Positions 9,409 through 17,847 of a stretch of DNA of 64,000 nucleotides are shown here, one piece after another. Within the stretch, counting starts at the first letter, position 1. Every line of letters starts with the position of its first letter. The stretch is from Flavobacteriaceae bacterium (GTDB taxonomy: Bacteria; Bacteroidota; Bacteroidia; Flavobacteriales; Flavobacteriaceae): the NCBI GenBank assembly GCA_028279515.1, contig JANQNQ010000004.1, positions 1-64,000 of the forward strand, written 5' to 3'. The position numbers and the translations under genes are program-made. Below the pieces are notes generated by a model. That model saw only the letters and a list, made by a program, of their open reading frames with translations, searched no databases and was not told where the DNA came from.

Positions 9409-9933
9409 ATGAAAAACATCATTGCCTTTGCCGCCAGTAATTCATCAACCTCAATAAATCACCAATTGGTCTCTTATGCGACTTCATTGATTGATGGACG
9501 TAACGTACAATTGATCAGAATGACTGACTTCCCATTTCCAATGTACAGCGAGGATGCTGAAAAGAAAGATGGTTTTTCGAACTCAATGATCGAGTTGAGC
9601 AAAGACATCAAAAAGATGGATGCACTGGTCATTTCAGTAAATGAACACAACGGCGGACTCTCGTCATATGCAAAGAACATGTTGGATTGGTTCTCTCGCC
9701 TTGACAGAAAGTTTTTAGAAGGAAAGCGTGTCTTACTAATGAGTACGTCTCCTGGTGGTGGCGGAGCCAAATCTGCGCTGGCACAAGCTCAAAAGACCTT
9801 GCCTTATTTTGGAGCAGAGGTGGCCGATACGTTCACCCTTCCTTTCTTTTCTAAGAATTTTTCTGACGGAAAGATCATCGATACCGAACTAGATACCGAA
9901 TTACGTGAGAAGCTCAACCAATTTTTAGAGTAA
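9409..9933 (+). CDS. NADPH-dependent FMN reductase family protein
   Basis: This is a flavodoxin-like protein of 174 residues from the chosen start. The N-terminus MKNIIAFAASNSSTSIN fits the phosphate-binding loop of the NADPH-dependent FMN reductase family. ALVISVNEHNGG corresponds to the usual P-E-Y-N-G-G region, and the motif M-S-T-S-P-G-G-G-G-A follows. The family reduces flavins, quinones or azo compounds with NAD(P)H in the cytoplasm. An upstream ATG at 9355 would add 18 residues not expected in the family and would overlap a -7 element, so 9409 is preferred. A strong terminator follows. Confidence 0.8.
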   Translation: MKNIIAFAASNSSTSINHQLVSYATSLIDGRNVQLIRMTDFPFPMYSEDAEKKDGFSNSMIELSKDIKKMDALVISVNEHNGGLSSYAKNMLDWFSRLDRKFLEGKRVLLMSTSPGGGGAKSALAQAQKTLPYFGAEVADTFTLPFFSKNFSDGKIIDTELDTELREKLNQFLE

Positions 9934-9953
9934 TTACGTGTTTATTAAAGGGA

Positions 9954-9981
9954 AAAAAAGAGGCTGTTAGGCCTCTTTTTT
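9954..9981. terminator. bidirectional rho-independent terminator
   Basis: A perfect 11-bp stem (AAAAAAGAGGC / GCCTCTTTTTT) with a 6-nt loop has T-runs in both directions. It serves the FMN reductase on the plus strand and the T9SS cargo gene on the minus strand. Confidence 0.9.
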
Positions 9982-10000
9982 CATAGTAAGTTGTGATTTG

Positions 10001-10906
10001 TTATCCTTTCTTTATGAGCTTTATGGTGCGCGCTGTTGCGTCTGCGTAAAGCTTTATTAGATATACACCATCTTCATAATTATTAACGTCGATCTGCTCA
10101 CCGTCATACTCTTCGATGACTTTCACCAATTTTCCTGCAAGGTCAAATATCTCTACTCGTTTCACGGTATCGATATCTCCTTTGATCAGAAAGTAGTCGG
10201 TCGTTGGGTTGGGATAGGTTTCCAGGCTTGCTGAAGCAAAGATTTGGTCTTCATCCGAAACCGAGCGTTCAAAGCTGTAGCGAGTAATTCCGGTGAGGCC
10301 ACCATAATGCTCCCCGATATTACCGTCGTTCTTTGGATTGATCAAGATCGAGTTCATCACATTAAAGGCGCTTTCATTGAGTTTTTTGATCATTCCATCC
10401 TCATTGCTCATCAATTCAATGGCTCCAGCCTGCGGCGTTGAAGTTACCTTAAATGCGACCAACGCGAATGGTGTGCCCGCTCTATGAGAAAATACATCTT
10501 GGCTACTGCTAGATGATAAGATAAATAGTTCGTGCCCGTGCGCATCAATGTTCAACCTTCCAAAATGTTGGTTGGTGAAGCTTCTAACACTCCATTCACT
10601 GCCAACAATACCGTTAAGATCTCCGATCTCATTTCCTCGAGGCAACAATATGTTGATTCCGACTCCGGTTAGGTCAGCATCCGTCGCATCAGCATTTGGG
10701 TGTGCATATACCGTAAAGGTGTGTAGATCAGCATGGTCTTGAACCAACTCAAAGCTATATCGCGTTTGAGCTAGCATCGATATGCTAACTAGGCACATTA
10801 ATAGGGTTGTGATTCTTTTTAAAAGTCCGTAGCGTTGAGCTACGTTATCGTACATTAAATCTGAAGAAAAAACTAATTGTCCAATTAAAGGGGTTTTCGT
10901 TTTCAT
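10001..10906 (-). CDS. T9SS type A sorting domain protein, unknown function
   Basis: This 301-residue exported protein has a long n-region and a hydrophobic stretch ending SISMLAQT (about residue 48), followed by a beta-rich domain without a recognised family. The last about 75 residues are a type A sorting signal: ETYPNPTTDYFLIKG, then VEIFDLAGKLVK, then NYEDGVYLIKLY and KLIKKG. T9SS cargo of this class is moved across the outer membrane and often attached to the surface. An exact -7 element lies 23 bp upstream, with a dyad further up. Confidence 0.85.
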   Translation of the reverse strand: MKTKTPLIGQLVFSSDLMYDNVAQRYGLLKRITTLLMCLVSISMLAQTRYSFELVQDHADLHTFTVYAHPNADATDADLTGVGINILLPRGNEIGDLNGIVGSEWSVRSFTNQHFGRLNIDAHGHELFILSSSSSQDVFSHRAGTPFALVAFKVTSTPQAGAIELMSNEDGMIKKLNESAFNVMNSILINPKNDGNIGEHYGGLTGITRYSFERSVSDEDQIFASASLETYPNPTTDYFLIKGDIDTVKRVEIFDLAGKLVKVIEEYDGEQIDVNNYEDGVYLIKLYADATARTIKLIKKG

Positions 10907-10928
10907 TGTGTGAAATTTTTAGTTTCAC

Positions 10929-10989
10929 CAAAGGTAACGACGATAATAGTGATAAAAAGTAAGAGGTACTACGTATATATTACGTGGTA
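10929..10989 (-). promoter_or_regulatory. -7 element plus upstream dyad for the T9SS cargo gene
   Basis: TACCTTTG (10936-10929, minus strand) matches TAnnTTTG exactly. No TTG lies 17-23 bp upstream. Instead a dyad with core ACGTATATATTACGT sits in 10967-10989, centred 42 bp above the -7. The layout suggests an activator-dependent promoter. Confidence 0.45.
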
Positions 10990-11060
10990 ATGCGAAGAAT
11001 TGTTTGGTAATCAGTATAATACAGGTAAAATGATTTACTTAGCTAACTAACAATTGACTA

Positions 11061-11597
11061 TCATTTCCATTCCCAGTTCGTTTCGAGAAGATAAGGTATC
11101 TCACATTGCTGAATTTTGTCAATAAAGGCCTTATGATTCGTGACGTCCCGTTTAGGAATAACCAAATACAATTCGCTTTTCATTTTTAGAAAGAAGTGGT
11201 CCCTTATCTCGATCAAGCTTTCAAATTCTTCGATATGGGTTTGTGAAGAACCTGTACTGTTCTGAGCGTGTAAATGGTCATCTTCAAACCTCAATTGGTT
11301 CTCAATGCCAATGCGATTGGTGTAATGAGCATCGATATGTTTGCGATATTGTCTTTTGTAAACTCCACGTTCATAGATAGGATACAAGAAATACCATAAA
11401 ATGGCAGCGGCAAAGTAGGCATAGCCTGTATATCCTTCTGGTTGTTGTACCCAAAAGTAACCGCCTGCTGCTATCAAAAGTAACGGTAGTAGCACTTTAG
11501 TTCGCAGTCGTTTTTTCTTGATAATGTTAGACTTAGAGGCTGTGTAGAGCATATGCTCTAAGAAATCTTCTTTGTTAAGCGTATAGGTGATGGTCAT
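11061..11597 (-). CDS. YcxB-like membrane protein
   Basis: This 178-residue protein has two adjacent hydrophobic segments (about 30-48 and 55-73). A C-terminal region follows with EFESLIEIRDHFFLKMKSELYLVIPKRDV, the pattern of the YcxB-like C-terminal domain. The function of that family is unknown; it is PH-like and found next to membrane segments. It lies 9 bp after the next upstream gene on the same strand, so co-transcription is likely. Confidence 0.7.
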   Translation of the reverse strand: MTITYTLNKEDFLEHMLYTASKSNIIKKKRLRTKVLLPLLLIAAGGYFWVQQPEGYTGYAYFAAAILWYFLYPIYERGVYKRQYRKHIDAHYTNRIGIENQLRFEDDHLHAQNSTGSSQTHIEEFESLIEIRDHFFLKMKSELYLVIPKRDVTNHKAFIDKIQQCEIPYLLETNWEWK

Positions 11598-11606
11598 GCA
11601 GCTTTC

Positions 11607-12122
11607 TTATTTGATACGTTTGCTAATCCAAGCCTCTAATTCTTTAGGAGACTTTTTTAGTAGTTTTTCAAGCCGCTTGTCTTTGACCATTACCTTGCCA
11701 ACGTTATTCTTATAGACTTTAAGAGCGCTGCTAATTGCGGCAACGTTACAGGCTAATTTATTGTTCTTTTGGGCTGGGTTTTCAAGTGCATATTTGGCCC
11801 ATCCCCCGAAGATAACAGTTAGTAGTGTAGGATTCTTTTCACAAAGATCTAGTTGGTAGGCCTGTGCCTCAATAGTAATCTCTGGGGTACCTGTTGCCCA
11901 AAGCAGAAAGAACGCACTAAATGCTTCTGCCTTATCTTCATTTTCTGCAATAGATGCGGTTTCCAACCATTGCATACCTGCAATAATATCCTTGTTATAA
12001 GGAGCGTAATCCTCAGCCTTTTCGAAGCTTACATTTTTAGGTACTTCAAACTCTTGAGCTGATGTGATGGTCGAAATTAGGAAGAAAGAAATGACAAAGA
12101 TGCCGTATCGAAGTAGTTTCAT
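11607..12122 (-). CDS. exported hypothetical protein
   Basis: This 171-residue protein has a clear signal peptide (about 1-22, MKLLRYGIFVISFFLISTITSAQ). The mature part is helical and charged and includes the segment FGGWAKYALENP. No family is recognised. It is placed between the YcxB-like gene and another small gene, all on the minus strand and downstream of argH. Confidence 0.65.
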   Translation of the reverse strand: MKLLRYGIFVISFFLISTITSAQEFEVPKNVSFEKAEDYAPYNKDIIAGMQWLETASIAENEDKAEAFSAFFLLWATGTPEITIEAQAYQLDLCEKNPTLLTVIFGGWAKYALENPAQKNNKLACNVAAISSALKVYKNNVGKVMVKDKRLEKLLKKSPKELEAWISKRIK

Positions 12123-12192
12123 GTATTTTTCTTTTGTCTACGGAAGCTAAGATAGAAAAATACTACAAATCAATATTATACCTACAGAAATA

Positions 12193-12549
12193 CTATTGTT
12201 TTTGCTCAGATACTTCGGCTACTCTTTTTTGAAGGCTTCCAAATACTTTGAAGAATTTAGGATCAATTGCCCCGGGAGTGACATAACGCCATTTTCCCCC
12301 ATTGTGTTTTATAACATCCAAATAACGGTAGGGACGTACTTCACTCAGCATTCGATTGCGCCAAGACATCGCAAGTATTAGTTTTGTCCACCAATTGTCA
12401 TTGGGGTCATAAAATCTGATTGACTTAATATCTTCAAAATAGAAGGTGCGATATTCCCAGTGATCTTGTGCCTTTATTTGAAAAGATTCTTTCCAAATCC
12501 TTATGTTAGGATAGCCTTTAAGTTCAAAAATAAGGTCTGGATAATGCAT
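12193..12549 (-). CDS. small hypothetical protein (PH-like)
   Basis: This cytoplasmic protein of 118 residues has no signal or membrane segment. Its alternating beta pattern (RIWKESFQIKAQDHWEYRTF, then FEDIKSIRFYDP, then YRYLDVIKHNGGKWRYVTPG) resembles PH-like or DUF304-type folds; this is inference from the pattern only. It starts 22 bp after the argH stop and could be read through from the arginine operon. Confidence 0.55.
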   Translation of the reverse strand: MHYPDLIFELKGYPNIRIWKESFQIKAQDHWEYRTFYFEDIKSIRFYDPNDNWWTKLILAMSWRNRMLSEVRPYRYLDVIKHNGGKWRYVTPGAIDPKFFKVFGSLQKRVAEVSEQKQ

Positions 12550-12571
12550 GATATCATCAAAGATACAGTTA

Positions 12572-13852
12572 TCAGAGGATCGCCTTCATTTTCTCTCGAA
12601 TGTCATCCAAACAGAGATTGCCAATACTACCTTCATGCGTGTGTTGAATATCCTTCTTTGGGACAAAAGTGCCTTCTGCAATTTGTTTCGCTACTTGATG
12701 ATACGCCTCCCTAAACGGTGTGCCATTTTGCACCAATTCGTTTAGCGTGTCTACACTAAAAATATGGTCATACATAGGGTTGTTAATAATTCGCTCATTC
12801 ACTTTGATATCTTTTAGAGAGAAGTGCGCCATTTCTAAACAAGATTTCAATTCTTGAATGGCAGGAACAATAACTTCCTTGACCAATTGAAGATCACGAT
12901 GATAGCCACTAGGTAAATTGGTGGTCATCATCGCCAACTGATTTGGCAACGCCTGAAGCTTATTGCACTTGCCTCGGATGAGTTCAAAGACGTCTGGGTT
13001 CTTCTTGTGCGGCATGATGCTGCTTCCGGTGGTAAGTTCATCCGGAAATCCGATGAAATCAAAATTTTGACTTGCGTACAAGCAAACATCCATGGAGAAT
13101 TTTGCCAAGGTTGCAGCCAAACTGCTAATTCCGAAACCGACACTTTTCTCAACCTTACCACGGCTCATTTGAGCGGCCACCACGTTATATTTTAATGTTT
13201 TAAACTGAAGGGCTTCTGTCGTATAAACTCTGTTTATCGGAAAAGAACTGCCATAGCCTGCAGCACTACCTAACGGATTCTGATCGGCTACTTTGTATGC
13301 TGCATCGATAAAATACAGGTCATCTACCAAACTTTCAGCATAGGCCGAAAACCAGAGTCCGAACGAAGAGGGCATGGCAATCTGAAGATGCGTATATCCC
13401 GGCATCAATACGTTTTGGTAAGTTTTTGCCAAGTCGAGTAGAAGGTCAAATAGCATTTTGGTCTGTCCCTTGATCTCAGCAAGTTCGTCCTTTAAATACA
13501 ACTGCATTGCGACTAAAACCTGATCGTTTCGACTTCGCGCTGTATGTATCTTTTTACCAATAGTGCCCAATCGACTTGTCAATAAGAATTCAATTTTCGA
13601 GTGTACATCTTCAAAATCATCTTCGATGGTGAACAATTCATTTGAGATGCATTCGGTCATATCATTTAAACAGTCGACAATCTTTTCAACTTCTTCTTCG
13701 GTGAGGATGCCTATTTTGCCAAGCATCGTTGCGTGCGCTTTAGATGCTTGTACGTCGTACTTGGCGAGAATGAGATCGAGTTCGCGATCATTTCCGACCG
13801 TAAACTGATCTATCTTTTGATGGGGCGATACGCCTTTTTCCCAGAGTTTCAT
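12572..13852 (-). CDS. argH: argininosuccinate lyase
   Basis: This 426-residue enzyme cleaves argininosuccinate to arginine and fumarate, the last step of arginine synthesis. The fumarase/aspartase superfamily signature GSSIMPHKKNPD is present near residue 278 with the catalytic Ser loop. The N-terminal MKLWEKG and VEDVHSKIE-like segment (FEDVHSKIE) and HTARSRNDQV are characteristic of ASL. It is the last gene of the operon, 4 bp after the deacylase gene. Confidence 0.95.
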   Translation of the reverse strand: MKLWEKGVSPHQKIDQFTVGNDRELDLILAKYDVQASKAHATMLGKIGILTEEEVEKIVDCLNDMTECISNELFTIEDDFEDVHSKIEFLLTSRLGTIGKKIHTARSRNDQVLVAMQLYLKDELAEIKGQTKMLFDLLLDLAKTYQNVLMPGYTHLQIAMPSSFGLWFSAYAESLVDDLYFIDAAYKVADQNPLGSAAGYGSSFPINRVYTTEALQFKTLKYNVVAAQMSRGKVEKSVGFGISSLAATLAKFSMDVCLYASQNFDFIGFPDELTTGSSIMPHKKNPDVFELIRGKCNKLQALPNQLAMMTTNLPSGYHRDLQLVKEVIVPAIQELKSCLEMAHFSLKDIKVNERIINNPMYDHIFSVDTLNELVQNGTPFREAYHQVAKQIAEGTFVPKKDIQHTHEGSIGNLCLDDIREKMKAIL

Positions 13853-13856
13853 ATGT

Positions 13857-14981
13857 TTAGTTTTTGATTGATTTCATGAAGTTGTTCCCATTAGAATTTG
13901 ATTCTTGGGAGTTTGAATGCACCAGCACTTTGTTCAGCAGTTCGATGTATAATTGGATTCCTTCCTCGATCTCTTCCACATAAATAAATTCATCAGCACT
14001 GTGTGAACGAGTAGAGTCTCCAGGCCCTAATTTTAGCGAAGGACATGTTAGCACCGCTTGGTCCGATAGGGTAGGAGAGCCATAGGTTTCTCTTCCTAAG
14101 GCAATACCTGCTTGCACAAGTTCATGCGATTTAGGAATGCTAGAGCTATTAAGTCGAAGCGAACGTGGCGTCAATTGGCATGGTGCCTTTTCCTTTAAGA
14201 TGGTGTAGATCTCCTCATTAGAATATTGATCATTGACACGAACATCTATTACTAGTTTAACCTTTGCTGGTACTACATTGTGTTGATTTCCTGCTTCGAT
14301 CTGCGTGACGGTCAGCTTGACTTCTCCGAGTACGTCGCTCACCTTTTCAAATCTGTAGTCTTTGAACCACTGCAATACTTCAATGGTTTTGTAGATGGAA
14401 TGGTCATTATTAGGATGGGCGGCATGACTCGGAGTTCCTTCGACCAGGGCGTCAAAGACCACCAATCCTTTTTCGGCCACCGCCAATTGCATCAGCGTAG
14501 GTTCGCCAACAATGGCCACATCTACATGCGGAAGCTTAGGCAACACACTGTTTAAACCGTTGGGTCCCGAACTCTCTTCTTCGGCAGAGGCCACCATGAC
14601 CAGATTATACTTCAAATCGGGTTGCTGATAAAAGTGTGTGAATAGTGCTATCAAAGAAACAAGACATCCGCCGGCATCATTACTACCGAGTCCATAGAGC
14701 TTACCGTCAATCACTTCTGCCTTATATGGGTCTCGTGTGTAGCCCGAATTAGGCTTTACCGTATCGTGGTGCGAATTCAACAAAAGCAACGGCTTGTCGG
14801 CATCAAAATGCTTATTGAATGCCCACACATTATTACCCGCTCTCTCAAATGGAATGTCAAAGGTTTTGAACCAGTTTTCGATAAGCGCAGCCGTGCCTTC
14901 TTCTTCAGAAGAAAAGGACTGGGTGGCAATTAGTTGTTTTAACAGCGCAATGGCTTTGGTTGTTAGATCCTGAGTTGTCAT
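13857..14981 (-). CDS. argE: M20 deacylase of arginine synthesis (acyl-citrulline/ornithine deacylase)
   Basis: This 374-residue M20 metallopeptidase-family enzyme has metal ligands visible as LLNSHHDTVKP (His, Asp), LGSNDAGG (Asp), SAEEESSG (catalytic Glu pair) and a C-terminal RSHSADEFI His. Because the operon encodes an acyl-ornithine carbamoyltransferase rather than a normal OTC, the expected substrate is N-acyl-citrulline, released as citrulline; this follows from the Bacteroidetes pathway and is not seen directly. Its ATG overlaps the argB stop as ATGA (14978-14981). Confidence 0.85.
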   Translation of the reverse strand: MTTQDLTTKAIALLKQLIATQSFSSEEEGTAALIENWFKTFDIPFERAGNNVWAFNKHFDADKPLLLLNSHHDTVKPNSGYTRDPYKAEVIDGKLYGLGSNDAGGCLVSLIALFTHFYQQPDLKYNLVMVASAEEESSGPNGLNSVLPKLPHVDVAIVGEPTLMQLAVAEKGLVVFDALVEGTPSHAAHPNNDHSIYKTIEVLQWFKDYRFEKVSDVLGEVKLTVTQIEAGNQHNVVPAKVKLVIDVRVNDQYSNEEIYTILKEKAPCQLTPRSLRLNSSSIPKSHELVQAGIALGRETYGSPTLSDQAVLTCPSLKLGPGDSTRSHSADEFIYVEEIEEGIQLYIELLNKVLVHSNSQESNSNGNNFMKSIKN

Positions 14982-15757
14982 AGAGTTAGGGTGGTATATA
15001 ATTGACGCTTTTTCTTAAAAATTGTTGCATCACCGATGCAAACTTTAACAACTTCATTCTCCAAAGCCATGAAGCAGTTGTGTAATTTTGGAAGCATTCC
15101 GGCGGCGATAATGCCTTGTTCCTTAAGGGTTTTATACTGACTTCTGTCGATCGATTCAATGACCGAATTGTTATCGTTGACGTCTAGTAAGACTCCCTTT
15201 TTGTCAAAGCAGTAATACAGCGAAACGGCAAACGAATCGCTTAACGCACTGGCTAAGGAGGCCGCAATGGTATCTGCATTGGTATTGAGCAGTTGTCCTT
15301 TTTGGTCATGTGATAGCGCGCAAAAAACGGGCGTGAGTCCAAGACCTAAAAGAGCAGTGAGCATATCAGAGTCGATTGCATCGATGTCACCAGCAAAACC
15401 ATAATCAATATCTTTCACCGGACGTTTGTGTGCTTTGATGCTATTAGCATCGGCACCCGAAAGCCCCAAGCTGTTACAGCCTAGTTTCTGTAATTGGGCC
15501 ACTATATTTTTGTTGATGAGCCCGGCATAGGTCATGGTCACAATGTCTAACGTTTGTGCATCAGTAATTCTTCGTCCGTTGTGCATTTTGGGTGTGATGC
15601 CCATGGTTTTAGCCAACTCCGAAGCGATGTTTCCGCCTCCATGAACAAGGATTTTAGGAGTTTTCAATGACGCAAAGTCTGCTAAAAACTCATTCAAAAG
15701 CTCAGGTGTATCGATTAGTTTTCCGCCTATTTTAGCAATAATCAAAGGTGTTTTCAT
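14978..15757 (-). CDS. argB: N-acyl-glutamate kinase
   Basis: This 259-residue amino acid kinase has IIAKIGGKLID at the N-terminus (phosphate-binding Lys and Gly), VHGGGNIA for substrate binding, and NTNADTIAASLA in the nucleotide region. It phosphorylates N-acetyl- or N-succinyl-glutamate. It is translationally coupled to argF' upstream and argE' downstream by ATGA overlaps. No N-terminal helix typical of arginine-sensitive hexameric NAGK is visible, so feedback control may lie elsewhere. Confidence 0.93.
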   Translation of the reverse strand: MKTPLIIAKIGGKLIDTPELLNEFLADFASLKTPKILVHGGGNIASELAKTMGITPKMHNGRRITDAQTLDIVTMTYAGLINKNIVAQLQKLGCNSLGLSGADANSIKAHKRPVKDIDYGFAGDIDAIDSDMLTALLGLGLTPVFCALSHDQKGQLLNTNADTIAASLASALSDSFAVSLYYCFDKKGVLLDVNDNNSVIESIDRSQYKTLKEQGIIAAGMLPKLHNCFMALENEVVKVCIGDATIFKKKRQLYTTLTL

Positions 15758-16695
15758 GAAATCAATTTTTTTAGAACCAGTTGGGCGGCATAGGTTCTGT
15801 TGTTGGCTTGTTCTATTACGATCGACTGGTCGCTGTCTAATACATCATCACTGACCACCATATTTCTTCTTACTGGAAGGCAATGCATAAATTTTCCGTC
15901 ATTGGTGAGCTTCATTTTTTGAGCAGTGATCGTCCAGTTTTTGTCTTTGCTAAGCACTTGCCCGTAGTTTGTATAACTGCTCCAATTTTTGGTGTACACA
16001 AAGTCGGCATTCTGTAGCGCTTCCTCTTGATCATAGATAATAGGAACATTGTTCACCACATCTGCATCTAGTTCGTACCCCTTTGGATGTGTGATGCTTA
16101 GGTCCACATCCATTCGTTGCATCATTTTTGCAAACGAATTGGCCACCGCATGTGGCAAGGCCTTTGGATGCGGAGCCCAACTCAAAACCACTTTCGGACG
16201 TTGTACTTTTCTGTGTTCGGTAATGGTGATGGTATCGGCCAAGGCTTGCAGCGGATGCGCTGTGGCACTTTCCATATTTACAATGGGCACGGTTGCGTAT
16301 TTTTTGAATCCGTTGAGCACCTTTTCTTGAGCGTCATCCGATTTGTCAACCAAGTTCGCAAAGGCCCTGATGGCAATGACATCGCAGTATTGAGATACTA
16401 CCGCCGCCGCCTCTTTGATGTGTTCGGCTTTACCTGCGTCCATGACCGCTCCGTCCTCAAATTCCAGTTGCCACCCTTCGCTTCCGATGTTCATGACCAT
16501 GACGTTCATGCCCAGATTCATTGCTGCTTTCTGAGTACTCAATCGTGTTCGCAAACTTGAATTAAAGAACAGCATACAAAGGGTTTTTCCTTGTCCGAGA
16601 TTCTGAAATTCGAGCGGCGCCTTTTTTAGCGAAATGGCCTCTTGTACCCAAGTTTCTATCGAGTCGATATCTGAAATGTCTACATAATTTTTCAT
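15754..16695 (-). CDS. argF': N-acyl-ornithine carbamoyltransferase (succinyl type likely)
   Basis: This protein has 313 residues from the ATG at 16695, which overlaps the argD stop as ATGA; an upstream ATG at 16716 would add seven residues. The carbamoyl-phosphate motif FFNSSLRTRLS is at about 43-53, HPLQALADT at mid-protein, and HCLPVRRNMVVSD near the C-terminus, all in the pattern of acetyl/succinyl-ornithine transcarbamylases. The substrate-specificity position in the GKAEH segment is Ala90, aligning with Pro90 of the Bacteroides succinyl enzyme and Glu92 of the Xanthomonas acetyl enzyme. This favours a succinylated substrate. Confidence 0.9.
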   Translation of the reverse strand: MKNYVDISDIDSIETWVQEAISLKKAPLEFQNLGQGKTLCMLFFNSSLRTRLSTQKAAMNLGMNVMVMNIGSEGWQLEFEDGAVMDAGKAEHIKEAAAVVSQYCDVIAIRAFANLVDKSDDAQEKVLNGFKKYATVPIVNMESATAHPLQALADTITITEHRKVQRPKVVLSWAPHPKALPHAVANSFAKMMQRMDVDLSITHPKGYELDADVVNNVPIIYDQEEALQNADFVYTKNWSSYTNYGQVLSKDKNWTITAQKMKLTNDGKFMHCLPVRRNMVVSDDVLDSDQSIVIEQANNRTYAAQLVLKKLIS

Positions 16696-17831
16696 GACGG
16701 CACTGTGATTAGGCATTGCTTTAACGCGTTAAAAAACTGATTGATTTGTTCCTTGGTTACAGATAAAGGCGGAAGGATCCGCAATAGGTTTTTATTGTTG
16801 CTTCCTCCTGTAAACATGTGATGTTCATAGATGAGTTGCTTTCGCAGATCGCCTACTTCAAAGTCAAACTCTAATCCGAGCATCAAACCACGTCCTTTGA
16901 TTTTTTTTAACTGCGGAAGGGTTTTCGCTTCCTTTATAAAATGCTGAGATACTTCAGCGGCATGCTGCAAAAGACCTTCTTCTTCAATGGCGTCAAGTAC
17001 TGCTGCGGAAGCGACGCAGGCCAAGTGATTACCCCCAAAGGTGGTACCCAACATACCGTGCCATGGCGCATGCATGTTATGGATCAGCACACCACCAATC
17101 GGAAACCCGTTGCCCATTCCTTTGGCCATGGTGATAATATCAGGTGTGATGCCATGCTTTTGAAAAGCGAAGAAATCACCTGTACGCCCAAACCCAGATT
17201 GGATCTCGTCCAAGATGAGCAGGGTACCGTTTACTCTGCATTCAGATTGCAGGGTTTTAAAGAACTCGGTGGAAGCTTCGTCCAATCCGCCGACACCCTG
17301 AATACCTTCGATAATGACAGCGCAGACGTCGCCTTTTGAAAGTTCATTTTTTAGTGATTCTGCGTCGTTGAGTTCTAAAAAGGAAACTTCGAGATTATTG
17401 TTGATCGGTGCTTGAATCTTCTGATTGTCGGTAACGGCCACAGCTGCCGAAGTTCTTCCGTGAAAAGAATTCTTGAAGGCGATAACCTTAGACCTTCCAG
17501 TGGTGAAAGAAGCGAGTTTCAATGCATTTTCATTGGCCTCTGCTCCTGAGTTGCACAAGAACAATTGATAATCGGTGCAGCCCGAGAGTTTTCCCAGTTT
17601 TTGCGCCAACTGCTCTTGCAAGGGATTCTTCACAGCGTTCGAATAGAATCCTAGCGATGCCAGTTGTTTGTTGACGCTTTCGACATAGTGCGGATGTGCA
17701 TGTCCGATAGAGATAACTCCATGGCCTCCGTAGAGGTCCAAGTATTGCGTACCCTTTTCATCCCAAACATATACACCTTCTCCTTTAATAGGAGTGACAT
17801 CATATAGCGGATATACATCAAATAGTTTCAT
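16692..17831 (-). CDS. argD: N-acyl-ornithine aminotransferase
   Basis: This class III PLP aminotransferase has 379 residues from the ATG at 17831. Visible are GGHGVISIGHAHP, the NSGAEANENALK cofactor loop, LILDEIQSGFGRTG with the PLP-contacting Asp, and MAKGMGNGFPIGG with the Schiff-base Lys. It makes N-acyl-ornithine from the semialdehyde. The frame extends to a GTG at 17858, overlapping proC by 11 bp, but the ATG fits the family start MKLFDVYPLYDV and lies 16 bp after the proC stop. Confidence 0.93.
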   Translation of the reverse strand: MKLFDVYPLYDVTPIKGEGVYVWDEKGTQYLDLYGGHGVISIGHAHPHYVESVNKQLASLGFYSNAVKNPLQEQLAQKLGKLSGCTDYQLFLCNSGAEANENALKLASFTTGRSKVIAFKNSFHGRTSAAVAVTDNQKIQAPINNNLEVSFLELNDAESLKNELSKGDVCAVIIEGIQGVGGLDEASTEFFKTLQSECRVNGTLLILDEIQSGFGRTGDFFAFQKHGITPDIITMAKGMGNGFPIGGVLIHNMHAPWHGMLGTTFGGNHLACVASAAVLDAIEEEGLLQHAAEVSQHFIKEAKTLPQLKKIKGRGLMLGLEFDFEVGDLRKQLIYEHHMFTGGSNNKNLLRILPPLSVTKEQINQFFNALKQCLITVPS

Positions 17832-17847
17832 GTTGTTGTCTTTGTGA

